Assembly (NCBI RefSeq): GCF_000397205.1
Contig: NC_021237.1
Span: forward strand, 559,001-623,000
Source: Pseudomonas protegens CHA0
GTDB taxonomy: Bacteria > Pseudomonadota > Gammaproteobacteria > Pseudomonadales > Pseudomonadaceae
Direction of reading: 5' to 3'
Length of the DNA: 64,000 nt
Shown here: piece after piece, positions 1 through 9,545 of the stretch
Layout: the number at the start of each line of letters is the position of its first letter
How positions within the stretch are numbered: the stretch's first letter is position 1
Program-made: the position numbers and the translations under genes
The notes under the pieces: generated by a model
What the model was told of the DNA's origin: nothing
The model's database searches: none
What the model saw: only the letters and a program-made list of their open reading frames with translations

Positions 1-3000
1 GTCGACCACCGGGTTGCGGTCCCCCAGCTCGCGCACGTGCATGCGCAGCTCATGGTCCAGGGTGCTTTCACCGAAGTTCAGGAAGTACACATGGGGTTCC
101 GGCTCCTTGAGGACCCGCGGGTTCTCCCGGGCGGCCTTGAGCAGCAGTTCCTTGACCAGGTCCAGGTCCGAACCGTAGTCGACACCGAGCTTGAGGGTCA
201 CCCGGGTGATGGTGTCGGTCAGCGACCAGTTGATCAACTGCCCGGTGATGAAGGTCTGGTTGGGGACGATGATGTCCTTGCGGTCGAAGTCGGTGATGGT
301 GGTGGCGCGGATGCGGATCTTGCTCACGGTGCCCGACAGGTTGCCGATGGTGATGGTGTCGCCGATCCGTACCGGGCGCTCGAACAGGATGATGATGCCG
401 GAGATGAAGTTGGCGAAGATCGCCTGCATGCCGAAGCCCAGGCCCACGGACAAGGCGGCCACCAGCCATTGCAGCTTGTCCCAGCTGACCCCCAGGGTCG
501 ACAGGGTGGCGACGAAACCTATCCCGGCGATGGCGTAGGACAGCAGGGTGGTGGTGGCATAGGCGCTGCCCTGGGCCAGGTCCAGCTTGGACAGCACCAG
601 TACCTCCAGCAGGCCAGGCAGGTTGCGCGCCAGGGCGAAGGTGATGCCGACGATGATCAGCGCGCCGATGACGTCGCCGATGCTGATGGGCACCATGCTC
701 ATGTTGGCGCCGGTGCCGCTGGTGTATTCGTAGAGGGTGACGTTGTCCAGGTAGGAGAACACCGTGATCAGGTCTGCCCATACCCAGTACAGCGCCGCCA
801 TGAAGCCGCCCAGCAGGGCCAGGCGGATCAGGCGCAGGGATTGCTCGTTGACCTTCTCGATATCCAGGGTCGGCTCTTCCACCACCGCCTCGCCGCTTTC
901 CCCGGCTTCCTTGGCGGCCTGGCGCTTGCTCAGCGCGCGCTGGTAGGCCAGGCGCCGGGCCGCCACGCTCAGGCCGCGGACGAAGGTGGCCTCGATCACC
1001 AGCCAGAACATCAGCAGGTACAGGGTGTTGATCAGCCGGTCGCTGAGTTTCAGGGCGGTGTAGTAGTAGCCGAAGCACACGGCGATGAACAGGGCGATCG
1101 GCAGCAGGGTGAAGAGCACGCCCACGGCCTTGCGGAACAGCGAGGTGTTCTGGTGGGTCGGGCTGCTCAGCAGCAGGCGGCTCAGCAGCCAGGCCATCAG
1201 TGCATAGCAGGTCAGCACCACGGCGATGCCCAGCACGTCCTCGGCCAGGGCTGCGGGCTGGTGCTCGGCCACCGCCACCACGGCCACCAGTGCCAGGACC
1301 ACCAGCCCCAGGCGGCGGACCCAGCCCTGGAGGAATTCCACCTGGGGTTTTTCCCAGCGGAAATGCAGTTCCGCCACGCCGCCGGGGGCGAGGATCCGAT
1401 AGGCGGTATAGAACACCAGCCAGGCCTGGGCGATCTGCAGCAGCGCGGCGCCGAGGTTGGCGTTCTGCCCACGGGCGTCGATCTGCAGGGCGTAGCCGCA
1501 CAGGGCCAGGACCAGGGTCACCGGCATCGCCAGGAGGATGTTCACCAAGATCGCCAGTGGTGTGTGCCACTGGCTGTCGCGTTTGAAATGGCCGATGTCC
1601 TTGTGCACCTTGTTCAGGCGCGCATACAGGGCCTTGCGCCGCCACAGCAGGGCGCCGAACAGCAGCGCCAGGGGCAGGAACAGCAGTGGCCGCTGGGCCA
1701 GGCCGTCGGTCAGTTCGCTGAGGCTGGAGGCCCAGGGCAGGGTAGTGACCTGGCGCTCCAGGCGCACGGGGACGCTTTGCAGCCACTCGGCGTCCAGCGG
1801 CTTGTTGCTGGGGATCCAGAACATCTGCTCGTCGAGGGTCGCTCGCAGGCTCTGGGAGGTGCTGAGCAGCTGCTTCTGGTTCAACTGCAGGGTGATGGAT
1901 TCATTGAGCAGCGCGCTCAGCTCGCGGTTCAGGCGTTCCAGCAGGTCGGCGCGGGTGATGGCGAGATCGATCAGGGTCCGGCGCAGTTGTGGCGTGACCT
2001 GTTCCGGGGGTTGGTTCTTGAGCAGGTTGTCGACGTAGGTGCTGGGGCTGCCCAGCAGCTCGCGCTGTTGATTGACTTCGAACTGATAGAGGCGGATGTC
2101 GGCGATTTCGTCCGCCAGGTCGCGGTCCAGTTTCAGGCGCGGCAGGGCCTGCTTCTGTTTATAGAGGATCTTCGACAGCAGCAGGCTGCCCTTGAGCACG
2201 TTGATCTGCTCGTCCAGGGCCGCATCGCTCTGGGTCACGCTGTCCAGCTGCTGCTTGGTCAGCAGGTTCTGCTGGGTCAGTTCGTTGAGGCGGTCGGTGC
2301 TTTTGAGCAGGTAGTCGGAGAGCCTGAGGTTGCTGGCGCTCTCGGTGGCCAGCAGGCTGCTGCTCCCGGCCTTCTGCGCCTCGATGGACTGCTGGGTCAC
2401 GGTTTCCTGGGACTGGGCCAGGCGCTTCTGGTTGATCAGGGTCTGCAGGTCCTGGATTTCCTGCTCCAGGCGCGCGGTCTTTTCCATCAGCAGGTCATGC
2501 TGGCTACTGCCCAGATCCTGCAATTGGCTGTTGCCGGCCAGTTCCTGGCGGCGCAGGGGGATCAGCGCGTTGATCGCTGCCAGCTCGGCGTTGAGCAGGT
2601 TGCGCTGGTCGGCGCTGAGCAGCTTGCCGCCGTCCTTGCCGGATTTGAGTGCGGCGTTGATCTGCAGGATGCGCGTCTGGCTGCTGCTGATCTCCGCCTG
2701 GGCGCGCTCGGGGCGGGTCTGGGCGGTGATGTCCAGGGTATTGGCGTCGGCCAGGGCCTTTTGTAGGTCGCCCTGCAGGCTGGTGCGCTCGGTCAGCAGC
2801 TGTTCGAGCTGCGATACCGGCAACGAGCCGTAGCGCTGGATCACCGGGACCACTTTGCTGGCTTTCAGGCGGGCCAGTTCGCGCTGGTTTTCCGATGTCT
2901 GGCGCGGGGCATTGCTCAATTGCTGCTTGAGATCGCTCAGGCGCTGCTCATAGTTCTGCTTGTTGGCCAGCTGATTCAGGGTGTTCTGCAGCAGGGTCTG

Positions 3001-3159
3001 CAGGGCCTTCTGGTCGGCCTCCGGCAGTTTGCGCTCGGCGATCTTGTCCAGGCTCTGCTGGACCGCCTCGGCGCTGGGCGGGTCACCGCCCTGTACCGCG
3101 CCGACAGAGAGGCTCAGGCCCAGCAGGGCAACAGCGAAAAATTTACGCAGGATAGGCAT
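1..3159 (-). CDS. mscK: Mechanosensitive channel MscK/KefA family, 3' end missing
   Basis: Large inner-membrane mechanosensitive channel that opens under hypo-osmotic stress to release K+ and other solutes. The reading frame runs from an ATG whose first base is at 3159 and leaves the window still open after 1053 codons. Residues 1-23 look like a signal peptide (MPILRKFFAVALLG...). Residues about 25-480 are a glutamine/leucine-rich, coiled-coil-like periplasmic region. Several membrane helices start near residue 490. The MscS-type pore and beta domain is near residues 870-940, with the typical stretch GFGMQAIFANFISG followed by FERPVRIGDTI. The long periplasmic part separates it from small MscS proteins. 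It lies 62 bp downstream of nhaP2 on the same strand, and the two K+-related genes may be cotranscribed. The same pair is adjacent in P. aeruginosa (PA5021-PA5022, from memory). Confidence 0.9.
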   Translation of the reverse strand, partial: MPILRKFFAVALLGLSLSVGAVQGGDPPSAEAVQQSLDKIAERKLPEADQKALQTLLQNTLNQLANKQNYEQRLSDLKQQLSNAPRQTSENQRELARLKASKVVPVIQRYGSLPVSQLEQLLTERTSLQGDLQKALADANTLDITAQTRPERAQAEISSSQTRILQINAALKSGKDGGKLLSADQRNLLNAELAAINALIPLRRQELAGNSQLQDLGSSQHDLLMEKTARLEQEIQDLQTLINQKRLAQSQETVTQQSIEAQKAGSSSLLATESASNLRLSDYLLKSTDRLNELTQQNLLTKQQLDSVTQSDAALDEQINVLKGSLLLSKILYKQKQALPRLKLDRDLADEIADIRLYQFEVNQQRELLGSPSTYVDNLLKNQPPEQVTPQLRRTLIDLAITRADLLERLNRELSALLNESITLQLNQKQLLSTSQSLRATLDEQMFWIPSNKPLDAEWLQSVPVRLERQVTTLPWASSLSELTDGLAQRPLLFLPLALLFGALLWRRKALYARLNKVHKDIGHFKRDSQWHTPLAILVNILLAMPVTLVLALCGYALQIDARGQNANLGAALLQIAQAWLVFYTAYRILAPGGVAELHFRWEKPQVEFLQGWVRRLGLVVLALVAVVAVAEHQPAALAEDVLGIAVVLTCYALMAWLLSRLLLSSPTHQNTSLFRKAVGVLFTLLPIALFIAVCFGYYYTALKLSDRLINTLYLLMFWLVIEATFVRGLSVAARRLAYQRALSKRQAAKEAGESGEAVVEEPTLDIEKVNEQSLRLIRLALLGGFMAALYWVWADLITVFSYLDNVTLYEYTSGTGANMSMVPISIGDVIGALIIVGITFALARNLPGLLEVLVLSKLDLAQGSAYATTTLLSYAIAGIGFVATLSTLGVSWDKLQWLVAALSVGLGFGMQAIFANFISGIIILFERPVRIGDTITIGNLSGTVSKIRIRATTITDFDRKDIIVPNQTFITGQLINWSLTDTITRVTLKLGVDYGSDLDLVKELLLKAARENPRVLKEPEPHVYFLNFGESTLDHELRMHVRELGDRNPVVD

Positions 3160-3221
3160 AGAGGTCGGTCAAGCAAGTAGGAATAGGGGGCGCCATGCCG
3201 GGGGCTGACGCGTTCCGCAGT

Positions 3222-4964
3222 TTAGAGGAAGAGTCCGGGGCCGGGGCGACTTCCTTCGGGGAATCTGACGCCGACCTTGCCGATCTTGTTCCCGTCCATC
3301 ACGGCCACGGTCCAGATGGTGTTGTTCCATTCCACCTGGTCGCCGACCACCGGTGCACCACCGACCTTCTGGGCGATGAAGGCGCCCAGCGGCATGTCTG
3401 CGTCCTGGCCGTCGAGCTTGAGCCCGTAGAGCGCCGAGACCGCGCCCAGCTGGGCATCGCCCTCGAGCACGAAGTCACCGAAGAAGCGCAGGTCCAGGCC
3501 GCGTTCCGGAGCCTGGCTGAAGAGTTTGCCCAGGGCCGGGAGGTTGTGTTCATGGCCGATCACGCACAGCAGATCGTCGGCTTCGAGCACCGTACTACCC
3601 GACGGATGGAGCAGTTGCTGGCCACGAAACAGTGCGGCGATGCGCGTGCCCTCGGGCATTTTCAGCTCCCGCAGGGCGGCGCCGATGCACCATTTCTCCG
3701 CCCCCAGGCGGTAGACGAACAGCTCCCACTCGCTGGTGACGTGGACCTCCAGGGCCGCCCGGGAGATCGGTGCCGGCTCCGGTGGAACCGTCACCTTCAG
3801 CCACTTGGCCACCCACGGCAGGCTGGTGCCCTGCACCAGCAGCGAGATCAGGACGATGAAGAACGCCAGGTTGAAGTACAGCTGGGCATTGGGCAGCCCG
3901 GCCATCAGCGGGAACACCGCGAGAATGATCGGTACCGCACCGCGCAGCCCGACCCAGGAAATGAAGGCCTTTTCCCGGCCATGGAAGGCCTTGAACGGCG
4001 CCAGGCCCACCAGCACCGACAGCGGTCGGGCGAACAGGATCATCCACAGCGCCAGGCCCAGGGCCGGCAGGGCGATGGGCAGCAAGTCGTGGGGGGTGAC
4101 CAGCAGCCCCAGCACCAGGAACATGCCGATCTGTGCCAGCCAGGCCATGCCGTCGAGCATGTGCAGGATGCCGTGGCGGCTGCGTACCGGGCGGTTGCCG
4201 ATCACCAGGCCGCACAGGTACACGGCGAGGAAGCCGCTGCCGTGCAGGGCGTTGGTCAGGGCGAACACCACCAGGCCGCCGGCCACCACCAGGATCGGGT
4301 ACAGACCGGTGGCCAAGTGGATGCGGTTGACCAGTTGCAACATCAGCCAACCACCGCCCAGGCCGATCACCGCGCCGATGCCGAACTCGCGGATCAGGTC
4401 CGTCAGCAGGCTCCAGTGCAGGCCGGTGTGGCCGCTGGCGAGCATGTCGATCAGGGTCACGGTGAGGAACACCGCCATCGGGTCGTTGCTGCCGGATTCG
4501 ATCTCCAGGCTGGCGGTGACCCGCTCGTTGAGGCCCTTGCCCCCCAGCAACGAGAACACCGCGGCGGCGTCGGTGGAACCGACGATGGCGCCGATCAGCA
4601 GGCCCTGGATCAGGTTGAGGTCGAACAGCCAGGCGGCTGCCATGCCGGTCAGGCCAGTGGTGATCAGCACCCCCACCGTGGCCAGGGACAGCGCCGGCCA
4701 CAGGGCCACGCGGAAACTCGCGACCCGGGTACGCAGGCCGCCGTCCAGCAGGATCACGGCCAGGGCCAGGTTGCCCACCAGGTAGGCGGTCGGGTAGTTG
4801 TCGAAGATGATGCCGCCGCCGTCCACCCCGGCGGTCATGCCCACGGCCAGGATGATCACCAGGATCGGGATGCCCAGGCGCGATGAAAGTGAACTCACCA
4901 GAATGCTCGCACCTACCAGCAACGCGCCGATCAAGAACAGGCTGTTGATGGTCGTCGCATTCAA
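3222..4964 (-). CDS. nhaP2: K+/H+ antiporter NhaP2 (CvrA), CPA1 family
   Basis: Inner-membrane cation/proton antiporter of 580 residues, close to the family length. Residues 1 to about 390 form the membrane domain; the conserved Asn-Asp pair of CPA1 exchangers is near residue 160 in [11 protein letters not shown]. Two cytosolic modules follow: an RCK_C/TrkA_C-like domain at about 405-482 and a CorC_HlyC transporter-associated domain at about 495-570. This order is typical of NhaP2/CvrA. The frame opens with TTG at 4964 (product [10 protein letters not shown], matching the E. coli start MDATTI). A GGAG lies 8 bases upstream, and the only nearby ATG (4960) is out of frame. Gene order with mscK suggests a role in K+ homeostasis. 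Ion specificity cannot be told from sequence. Confidence 0.9.
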   Translation of the reverse strand: MNATTINSLFLIGALLVGASILVSSLSSRLGIPILVIILAVGMTAGVDGGGIIFDNYPTAYLVGNLALAVILLDGGLRTRVASFRVALWPALSLATVGVLITTGLTGMAAAWLFDLNLIQGLLIGAIVGSTDAAAVFSLLGGKGLNERVTASLEIESGSNDPMAVFLTVTLIDMLASGHTGLHWSLLTDLIREFGIGAVIGLGGGWLMLQLVNRIHLATGLYPILVVAGGLVVFALTNALHGSGFLAVYLCGLVIGNRPVRSRHGILHMLDGMAWLAQIGMFLVLGLLVTPHDLLPIALPALGLALWMILFARPLSVLVGLAPFKAFHGREKAFISWVGLRGAVPIILAVFPLMAGLPNAQLYFNLAFFIVLISLLVQGTSLPWVAKWLKVTVPPEPAPISRAALEVHVTSEWELFVYRLGAEKWCIGAALRELKMPEGTRIAALFRGQQLLHPSGSTVLEADDLLCVIGHEHNLPALGKLFSQAPERGLDLRFFGDFVLEGDAQLGAVSALYGLKLDGQDADMPLGAFIAQKVGGAPVVGDQVEWNNTIWTVAVMDGNKIGKVGVRFPEGSRPGPGLFL

Positions 4965-5044
4965 AGGCAGTACTCCAGGGCGAAAAAGGCGGGCGCAGGC
5001 TGACCATGCAGTCTGCGTGCCAGCGATTCTAACCTGTTGAAATA

Positions 5045-5078
5045 CGCCACTGTCAAAAAGCTTTTGGCGACAGTGGCG
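5045..5078. terminator. Hairpin between chemoreceptor gene and nhaP2
   Basis: A perfect 10-bp inverted repeat (CGCCACTGTC / GACAGTGGCG) encloses an AAAAGCTTTT core. It lies in the 176-bp gap after the chemoreceptor stop and before nhaP2. A second, shorter GGCGCC hairpin sits at 5100-5119. Neither has a run of T residues, so termination is inferred from position and symmetry only. Confidence 0.45.
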
Positions 5079-5140
5079 GATTCCCCAGGTGTGAATTCCG
5101 GCGCCGTTTTACCGGCGCCATCCAGGGCTGGCGGCGTGTT

Positions 5141-6766
5141 TCAGAGGCGGAAGCGGGCAACCATGCCGTTGAGGTCCACGGCCAGGCGCGACAGCTCGTT
5201 GCTGGCTGCACTGGTCTGGTTGGCACCGGTGGAGGACTGCACCGACAAGTCGCGGATGTTCACCAGGTTGCGGTCCACTTCCCGGGCCACCTGGGCCTGT
5301 TCTTCAGCGGCGCTGGCGATCACCAGGTTGCGTTCGTTGATCTCGATGATGGCGCTGTTGATGGTGTCCAGGGACAGGCCGGCACCCCGGGCGATATTCA
5401 GGGTCGATTCGGCTCGTTCGGTGCTGTTGCGCATAGAATCCACGGCGTGCTCGGTGCCGCTCTGGATGCTGCCGATCATGCGTTCGATTTCGCTGGTGGA
5501 CTGCTGGGTGCGGTGGGCCAGGGCGCGGACTTCGTCGGCGACCACGGCAAAACCGCGACCGGCCTCACCGGCACGGGCGGCCTCGATGGCGGCATTGAGG
5601 GCCAGCAGGTTGGTCTGGTCGGCCAGGCCGCGAATCACGTCCAGTACCTTGCCGATGTCCCGGGACTCGTTGGCCAGGTCGCCGATCAGGCTGGCGGTGC
5701 CCTGCACGTCGGAACTCATGCGCTCGATGGCCGACACGGTTTCCTGCACCAGGTCGCGGCCGTCGCCGGCGGAAGCGGTGGCATTCTTCGAGGCTTCGGA
5801 GGTGCTCACCGCGTTGCGCGCCACTTCTTCCACGGCGCTGGTCATTTCATTGACCGCGGTGGCGGCCTGTTCGATCTCGTTGTTCTGCTGGGTCAGGCCG
5901 CGGGCGCTTTCCTCGGTGACGCTGTTGAGCTCTTCAGCCGCCGAAGCCAACTGGGTGGCGGAACCGGAGATGCGCTGCAGGGTGTCGCGCAGTTTTTCCT
6001 GCATCTTGGCCATGGCCTGCAACAGGCGCCCGGCCTCGTCACTGCCATCGACCTTGATCGGCCGGGTCAGGTTGCCCTCGGCGATTTCCTCGGCGGCGCC
6101 CAGGGCGTTGGCGATGGGCTGGGTGATGCTGCGGGTCAGCAGCCAGGCGAAGAGGAAGGTCAGGCCAGTAGCCAGCACCAGCAGCGCCACCACCAGGTTG
6201 AAGGCCGAGGAGTACTGCTCGGCGGCTTGCTGGTTGGTGTCCACGGTCTGCTGGGTGTTGATCTCCAGCAAGCGGTTGAGCACGGTGTTCATGGCTTCGG
6301 AGTTGTTCAGCAGTTCGGTATTGAGCAAGTTGCGCAGCTCATCCACCTGATTGTTGCGCGACAGGCTCTTCATCCGCTCTTCGATCTGCCGGTACTGGCC
6401 CAGCAGTTGGAGGTACTGCTCGTAGGCGGATTTTTCTTCCGGGCTGGTGATGAATTTTTCGTAGATGACCTGGGCGGCGCGGATCTGCTGGTTGCGCATT
6501 TCCAGCAGTTCGATGGTCTTTTGCTGCACGTCCGGCTCACGGTTCACCAGCAAGCGGTAGGACAGCACCCGCAGGCGCAGGGTCAACTGGGTGAATTCGT
6601 CGAGGCTCTTGATGCTTGGCACGCTGCTCGACGTGATGTCTTCGGCGGCGCCGCGGATCTTGCTCATCTGGTTCAGGGCGAACACCCCGAGGATCAGCAT
6701 CAAGCCGCCGATCATGGCGAAGCCGAGGAAGGCCCGCGGAGCGATATTCATATTACGAAGGGACAT
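5141..6766 (-). CDS. Methyl-accepting chemotaxis protein, four-helix-bundle sensor (copy A)
   Basis: Transmembrane chemoreceptor of 541 residues that signals through CheW/CheA. Order: TM1 about 10-30, periplasmic four-helix-bundle (4HB_MCP) sensor about 31-185, TM2 about 190-210, HAMP to about 265, then the cytoplasmic signalling hairpin. The hairpin tip contains [19 protein letters not shown]. No C-terminal NWETF-type tether is present. The ATG at 6766 ([11 protein letters not shown]) was chosen because it aligns with the start of the tandem paralogue; an in-frame TTG lies 12 bases upstream. A sigma-28-like promoter precedes it. The signalling half is almost identical at DNA level to the neighbouring copy B while the sensor halves differ, so the two probably detect different ligands. 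The ligand is unknown. Confidence 0.92.
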   Translation of the reverse strand: MSLRNMNIAPRAFLGFAMIGGLMLILGVFALNQMSKIRGAAEDITSSSVPSIKSLDEFTQLTLRLRVLSYRLLVNREPDVQQKTIELLEMRNQQIRAAQVIYEKFITSPEEKSAYEQYLQLLGQYRQIEERMKSLSRNNQVDELRNLLNTELLNNSEAMNTVLNRLLEINTQQTVDTNQQAAEQYSSAFNLVVALLVLATGLTFLFAWLLTRSITQPIANALGAAEEIAEGNLTRPIKVDGSDEAGRLLQAMAKMQEKLRDTLQRISGSATQLASAAEELNSVTEESARGLTQQNNEIEQAATAVNEMTSAVEEVARNAVSTSEASKNATASAGDGRDLVQETVSAIERMSSDVQGTASLIGDLANESRDIGKVLDVIRGLADQTNLLALNAAIEAARAGEAGRGFAVVADEVRALAHRTQQSTSEIERMIGSIQSGTEHAVDSMRNSTERAESTLNIARGAGLSLDTINSAIIEINERNLVIASAAEEQAQVAREVDRNLVNIRDLSVQSSTGANQTSAASNELSRLAVDLNGMVARFRL

Positions 6767-6822
6767 GGTAGGTACCAAAAAGGGCGCATCCGTGCGGGGC
6801 TTGAGACTGACTCTACCGTGAC

Positions 6823-6849
6823 TTATCGGTCGTACGACTAAAGTCTTGA
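6823..6849 (-). promoter_or_regulatory. Sigma-28 (FliA) type promoter for chemoreceptor copy A
   Basis: Read on the minus strand: TCAAGACT, an 11-bp spacer, then ACCGATAA. This matches the flagellar sigma-28 consensus (TAAAGTTT-N11-GCCGATAA) at nearly every informative -10 position and has the exact spacing. It lies 57 bp upstream of the chemoreceptor ATG, so the gene is likely expressed with the flagellar/chemotaxis regulon. Confidence 0.7.
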
Positions 6850-6914
6850 GTCTCGCCGTGGATTAAGCCTGTCCGGTACCTGCCTGCTGGGGTGCCTTGA
6901 ACGCCACCCTCACC

Positions 6915-6941
6915 AGCCCCCACCGCTCAACGGCGGGAGCT
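6915..6941 (-). terminator. Possible terminator hairpin after chemoreceptor copy B
   Basis: An 11-bp stem allowing G-U pairs (AGCTCCCGCCG with CGGTGGGGGCT on the minus strand) and a 5-base loop begins 20 bases after the stop codon of copy B. No T tract follows, so intrinsic termination would be weak. Confidence 0.35.
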
Positions 6942-6960
6942 GGAGCAGGGCGCAAGGGCT

Positions 6961-8586
6961 TCAGAGCTTGAATCGGGTTACCAGGTTGTTCAGGTCGACC
7001 GCCAGGCGTGACAGCTCGCTGCTGGCGGCCTGGGTCTGGTTGGCACCGGTGGTGGACTGTACCGACAGGTCGCGGATGTTCACCAGGTTGCGGTCCACTT
7101 CACGGGCAACCTGGGCCTGTTCTTCAGCGGCGCTGGCGATCACCAGGTTGCGTTCGTTGATTTCGCTGATGGCGCTGTTGATGGTGTCCAGGGACTGGCC
7201 GGCCCCCCGGGCGATGCTCAGGGTCGATTCGGCGCGTTCGGTGCTGTTGCGCATGGAGTCCACGGCGTGCTCGGTGCCGCTCTGGATGCTGCCGATCATG
7301 CGTTCGATTTCGCTGGTGGACTGCTGGGTGCGGTGGGCCAGGGCGCGGACTTCGTCGGCGACCACGGCAAAACCGCGACCGGCCTCACCGGCACGGGCAG
7401 CCTCGATGGCGGCATTGAGGGCCAGCAGGTTGGTCTGGTCGGCCAGGCCGCGAATCACGTCCAGCACCTTGCCGATGTCCCGGGACTCGTTGGCCAGGTC
7501 GCCGATCAGGCTGGCGGTGCCTTGCACGTCGGAGCTCATGCGCTCGATGGCCGACACGGTTTCGCGCACCAGGTCGCGGCCGTCGCCGGCGGAAGTGGTG
7601 GCGCTCTTCGAGGCTTCGGAGGTGCTCACCGCATTGCGCGCCACTTCTTCCACGGCGCTGGTCATTTCATTGACCGCGGTGGCGGCCTGTTCGATCTCGT
7701 TGTTCTGCTGGGTCAGGCCGCGGGCGCCTTCCTCGGTGACGCTGTTGAGCTCTTCGGCCGCCGACGCCAACTGATGGGCGGAGCCGGAAATACTCTGCAG
7801 GGTGTCGCGCAGCTTTTCCTGCATCGTGACCATGGCTTGCAGCAGGCGCCCGGCTTCGTCGCTGCCATCGACCGTGATGGGGCGGGTCAGGTTGCCTTCG
7901 GCGATCTCTTCGGCGGCCCTCAGGGCATTGGCGATGGGCTGGGTGATGCTGCGGATCAGGCGCCAGGCGAACAGCAGGGTCAGGGCGCTGGCCAGCACCA
8001 GCAGCCCTACCACCAGATTGAAGGCTCTGCGGTACTGAGCGGCAGCATCATCGTCGGCGACGGTGGCGTAATGGCTGTTGATCTCCACCAGTTGGTTGAG
8101 GACCGCGTTGATCTTTTCAGCGCTGTCCATCAGTTCGGTATTGAGCAGTTGTTGCATGGCCTCAAGCTGGTTGTTGTGCGACAGCTCGATCAGTTGGCTC
8201 TCCAACTGCCGGTGGTGGCTCAGCAGCGTGCCGTATTGCTCGTAGGCAAGGCGCTCCTCGGGGCTGCTGATGAGCTTCAGGTACTGGGCCCGGGCTTCTT
8301 CGATCTTCTGGTTGCGCTGGTCGATGGCATCCAGGGTCTGCTGCTGGGCCTGGGGTTCGCGGTTGAGCAGCAGTCGGTAGGCCTGGACCCGTTGGCGCAG
8401 GCTGAGCTGGGTGAATTCATCGACGCTCTTGATGCTCGGGATGGTGTCCTGGCTCATGCGCTCGGTGGCTGAGCGGATCTTGCCCATCTGATTCAGGGCG
8501 AACACCCCGAGAAACAGCATCAGGCAGCCGATCAGGGCAAATCCGAGGAAGGCCCTCGGGGCAATATTCAGGGAGCGCAGGGACAT
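6961..8586 (-). CDS. Methyl-accepting chemotaxis protein, four-helix-bundle sensor (copy B)
   Basis: Second chemoreceptor of the tandem pair, 541 residues, with the same plan as copy A: TM1, periplasmic 4HB_MCP sensor, TM2, HAMP and signalling hairpin. The frame is open up to an ATG at 8658, but the start is placed at 8586 ([11 protein letters not shown]). That start matches copy A, GAGGT lies 7 bases upstream, and the predicted sigma-28 promoter (8643-8669) would start transcription downstream of the 8658 ATG. The sensor domain (about residues 31-185) is clearly divergent from copy A, whereas the HAMP and signalling domains are nearly identical. Duplication followed by sensor divergence or gene conversion is inferred. 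Confidence 0.92.
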   Translation of the reverse strand: MSLRSLNIAPRAFLGFALIGCLMLFLGVFALNQMGKIRSATERMSQDTIPSIKSVDEFTQLSLRQRVQAYRLLLNREPQAQQQTLDAIDQRNQKIEEARAQYLKLISSPEERLAYEQYGTLLSHHRQLESQLIELSHNNQLEAMQQLLNTELMDSAEKINAVLNQLVEINSHYATVADDDAAAQYRRAFNLVVGLLVLASALTLLFAWRLIRSITQPIANALRAAEEIAEGNLTRPITVDGSDEAGRLLQAMVTMQEKLRDTLQSISGSAHQLASAAEELNSVTEEGARGLTQQNNEIEQAATAVNEMTSAVEEVARNAVSTSEASKSATTSAGDGRDLVRETVSAIERMSSDVQGTASLIGDLANESRDIGKVLDVIRGLADQTNLLALNAAIEAARAGEAGRGFAVVADEVRALAHRTQQSTSEIERMIGSIQSGTEHAVDSMRNSTERAESTLSIARGAGQSLDTINSAISEINERNLVIASAAEEQAQVAREVDRNLVNIRDLSVQSTTGANQTQAASSELSRLAVDLNNLVTRFKL

Positions 8587-8642
8587 GGACATTACCTCGG
8601 GTGAGCGCTTTATTGCGCTGGCAGGATCAGGGACGTACCTGT

Positions 8643-8669
8643 CTATCGCGTTGAACAATGGCTTCTTGA
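8643..8669 (-). promoter_or_regulatory. Sigma-28 (FliA) type promoter for chemoreceptor copy B
   Basis: On the minus strand: TCAAGAAG, 11-bp spacer, CGCGATAG. The CGATA core and exact spacing fit sigma-28, though three of the eight -10 positions deviate. The -35 box has the same TCAAG start as the promoter of copy A. Its position supports the downstream start codon at 8586. Confidence 0.55.
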
Positions 8670-8897
8670 ACCGGCGGATGCAGTTTCAGAAATTTCTTAT
8701 GCGTAACTGGGAAAGTTCATAAAAGTCCGAGACTCCGACGAGGCGTCAGGAACCGGAGCGCAGAATGACAGTCTCTAACAGCTCTCGCGGAAGGGTCATC
8801 GCCAGTAAAATCAAGGCTTTGCGCCTGGATAACCCTGGCATCCAGGGTGACTTTTCTTTATCGTACGCGCCCTTTGCAAAAAGCCCGGAAGATCAAA

Positions 8898-9128
8898 ATG
8901 TTGGAAGCATCCCTCAGCCAATTGGAACAGCTGGTCAGCGACCTGGTGGTACAGAACCAGGAACTGCTCGGTACGAACGCAGCCCTCAAGGAACAACTGG
9001 ACCAGGCCAAGGATGAAAACGAAAGCCTGCAACTGAGCCTGATGGAGCAGGAAGAAAAGCAAGGCGCCACCGCTGCCCGCATCCAGGCGCTGGTTGAGCG
9101 TGTCAGCGCGAGCCCGGCCAATCCATGA
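8898..9128 (+). CDS. Small coiled-coil protein (TIGR02449/ZapB-like), partner of the ZapA-like gene
   Basis: A 76-residue protein, almost entirely one predicted coiled coil: leucines recur with heptad spacing from MLEASLSQLEQLVSDLVVQN onward, and the rest is rich in Gln, Glu and Lys. The ATG at 8898 has GGAAG six bases upstream; an in-frame ATG at 8847 has no comparable site. Its TGA overlaps the ATG of the next gene (ATGA at 9125-9128), so the two are translationally coupled. Small coiled-coil proteins of the TIGR02449 type sit next to zapA in Pseudomonas, and in E. coli the coiled-coil ZapB binds ZapA. A divisome-associated or filament-binding role is therefore inferred, not shown. An inverted repeat CCTGGAT / ATCCAGG (8824-8846) lies upstream and may be a regulatory site. 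Confidence 0.75.
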   Translation: MLEASLSQLEQLVSDLVVQNQELLGTNAALKEQLDQAKDENESLQLSLMEQEEKQGATAARIQALVERVSASPANP

Positions 9129-9427
9129 GACATCACATCGATGGAGTGAAGGTCGTTTCGATCCTGGGGGAGGATTACTCGATCAAGGCGCCGGCCGGGG
9201 AAGAACAGACCCTGATGGACGCTGCGCTGATGCTCAAGGCGGCCCTGGCCGACACCAAGAAGAAGTACCCGACGCTGATCGGCGAGCGCCTGCTGGTGCT
9301 GGCGGCGATGAACCTGTGCTCGCAGCAGATCGAGATGCAGAAGCGCCATGCCCAGGAACTGGAGCGCTATCAGGAGCAAGTGAGCGCCACCGTCGAGGTC
9401 ATTGCCAAGACCATTCAACAGAACTGA
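9125..9427 (+). CDS. Divergent ZapA-family protein
   Basis: A 100-residue protein with the ZapA plan. The N-terminal small domain has [19 protein letters not shown], then comes the family pattern of paired alanines before a helix ([12 protein letters not shown]) and [12 protein letters not shown], and then a long C-terminal helix suited to coiled-coil tetramerisation. ZapA binds and bundles FtsZ filaments. This copy differs from the usual zapA context, because no 6S RNA or 5-formyl-THF cyclo-ligase gene follows; a chemoreceptor does. It is probably a second zapA-like gene, not the housekeeping one. It overlaps the upstream coiled-coil gene by 4 bases. FtsZ as target is inferred from the family; another filament is possible. 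Confidence 0.75.
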   Translation: MRHHIDGVKVVSILGEDYSIKAPAGEEQTLMDAALMLKAALADTKKKYPTLIGERLLVLAAMNLCSQQIEMQKRHAQELERYQEQVSATVEVIAKTIQQN

Positions 9428-9457
9428 CGGAACTGCACACAGCCGCAGGGTTATAGG

Positions 9458-9487
9458 TTGGACAAACATAACTAATATTTGTATACA
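9458..9487 (+). promoter_or_regulatory. Sigma-70-like promoter with overlapping imperfect palindrome, upstream of the Cache chemoreceptor
   Basis: TTGGAC at 9458-9463 and TATACA at 9482-9487 are separated by 18 bp, about 60 bp before the chemoreceptor ATG. The same stretch contains an imperfect dyad, GGTTG..ACAAA facing TTTGT..CAACC (9456-9490), which could be an operator overlapping the promoter. Unlike the two tandem receptors, no sigma-28-like element is visible here. Confidence 0.45.
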
Positions 9488-9545
9488 ACCTTCCGCGGCT
9501 GGCGCGACATTTCAGCCTCTTATACCAATAAGAAAGAGGTGTTCC

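Noticed and set aside
37..2766. 909-codon plus-strand open frame opposite mscK
   Set aside because: Product is low-complexity, rich in Gln, Gly, Val and His, with no domain or ribosome site. It mirrors the real minus-strand gene and results from GC3 bias.
9428..9545. 6S RNA expected after a zapA gene
   Set aside because: Only 118 bp lie between the ZapA-like gene and the chemoreceptor, too short for 6S RNA, and no matching long hairpin was seen.
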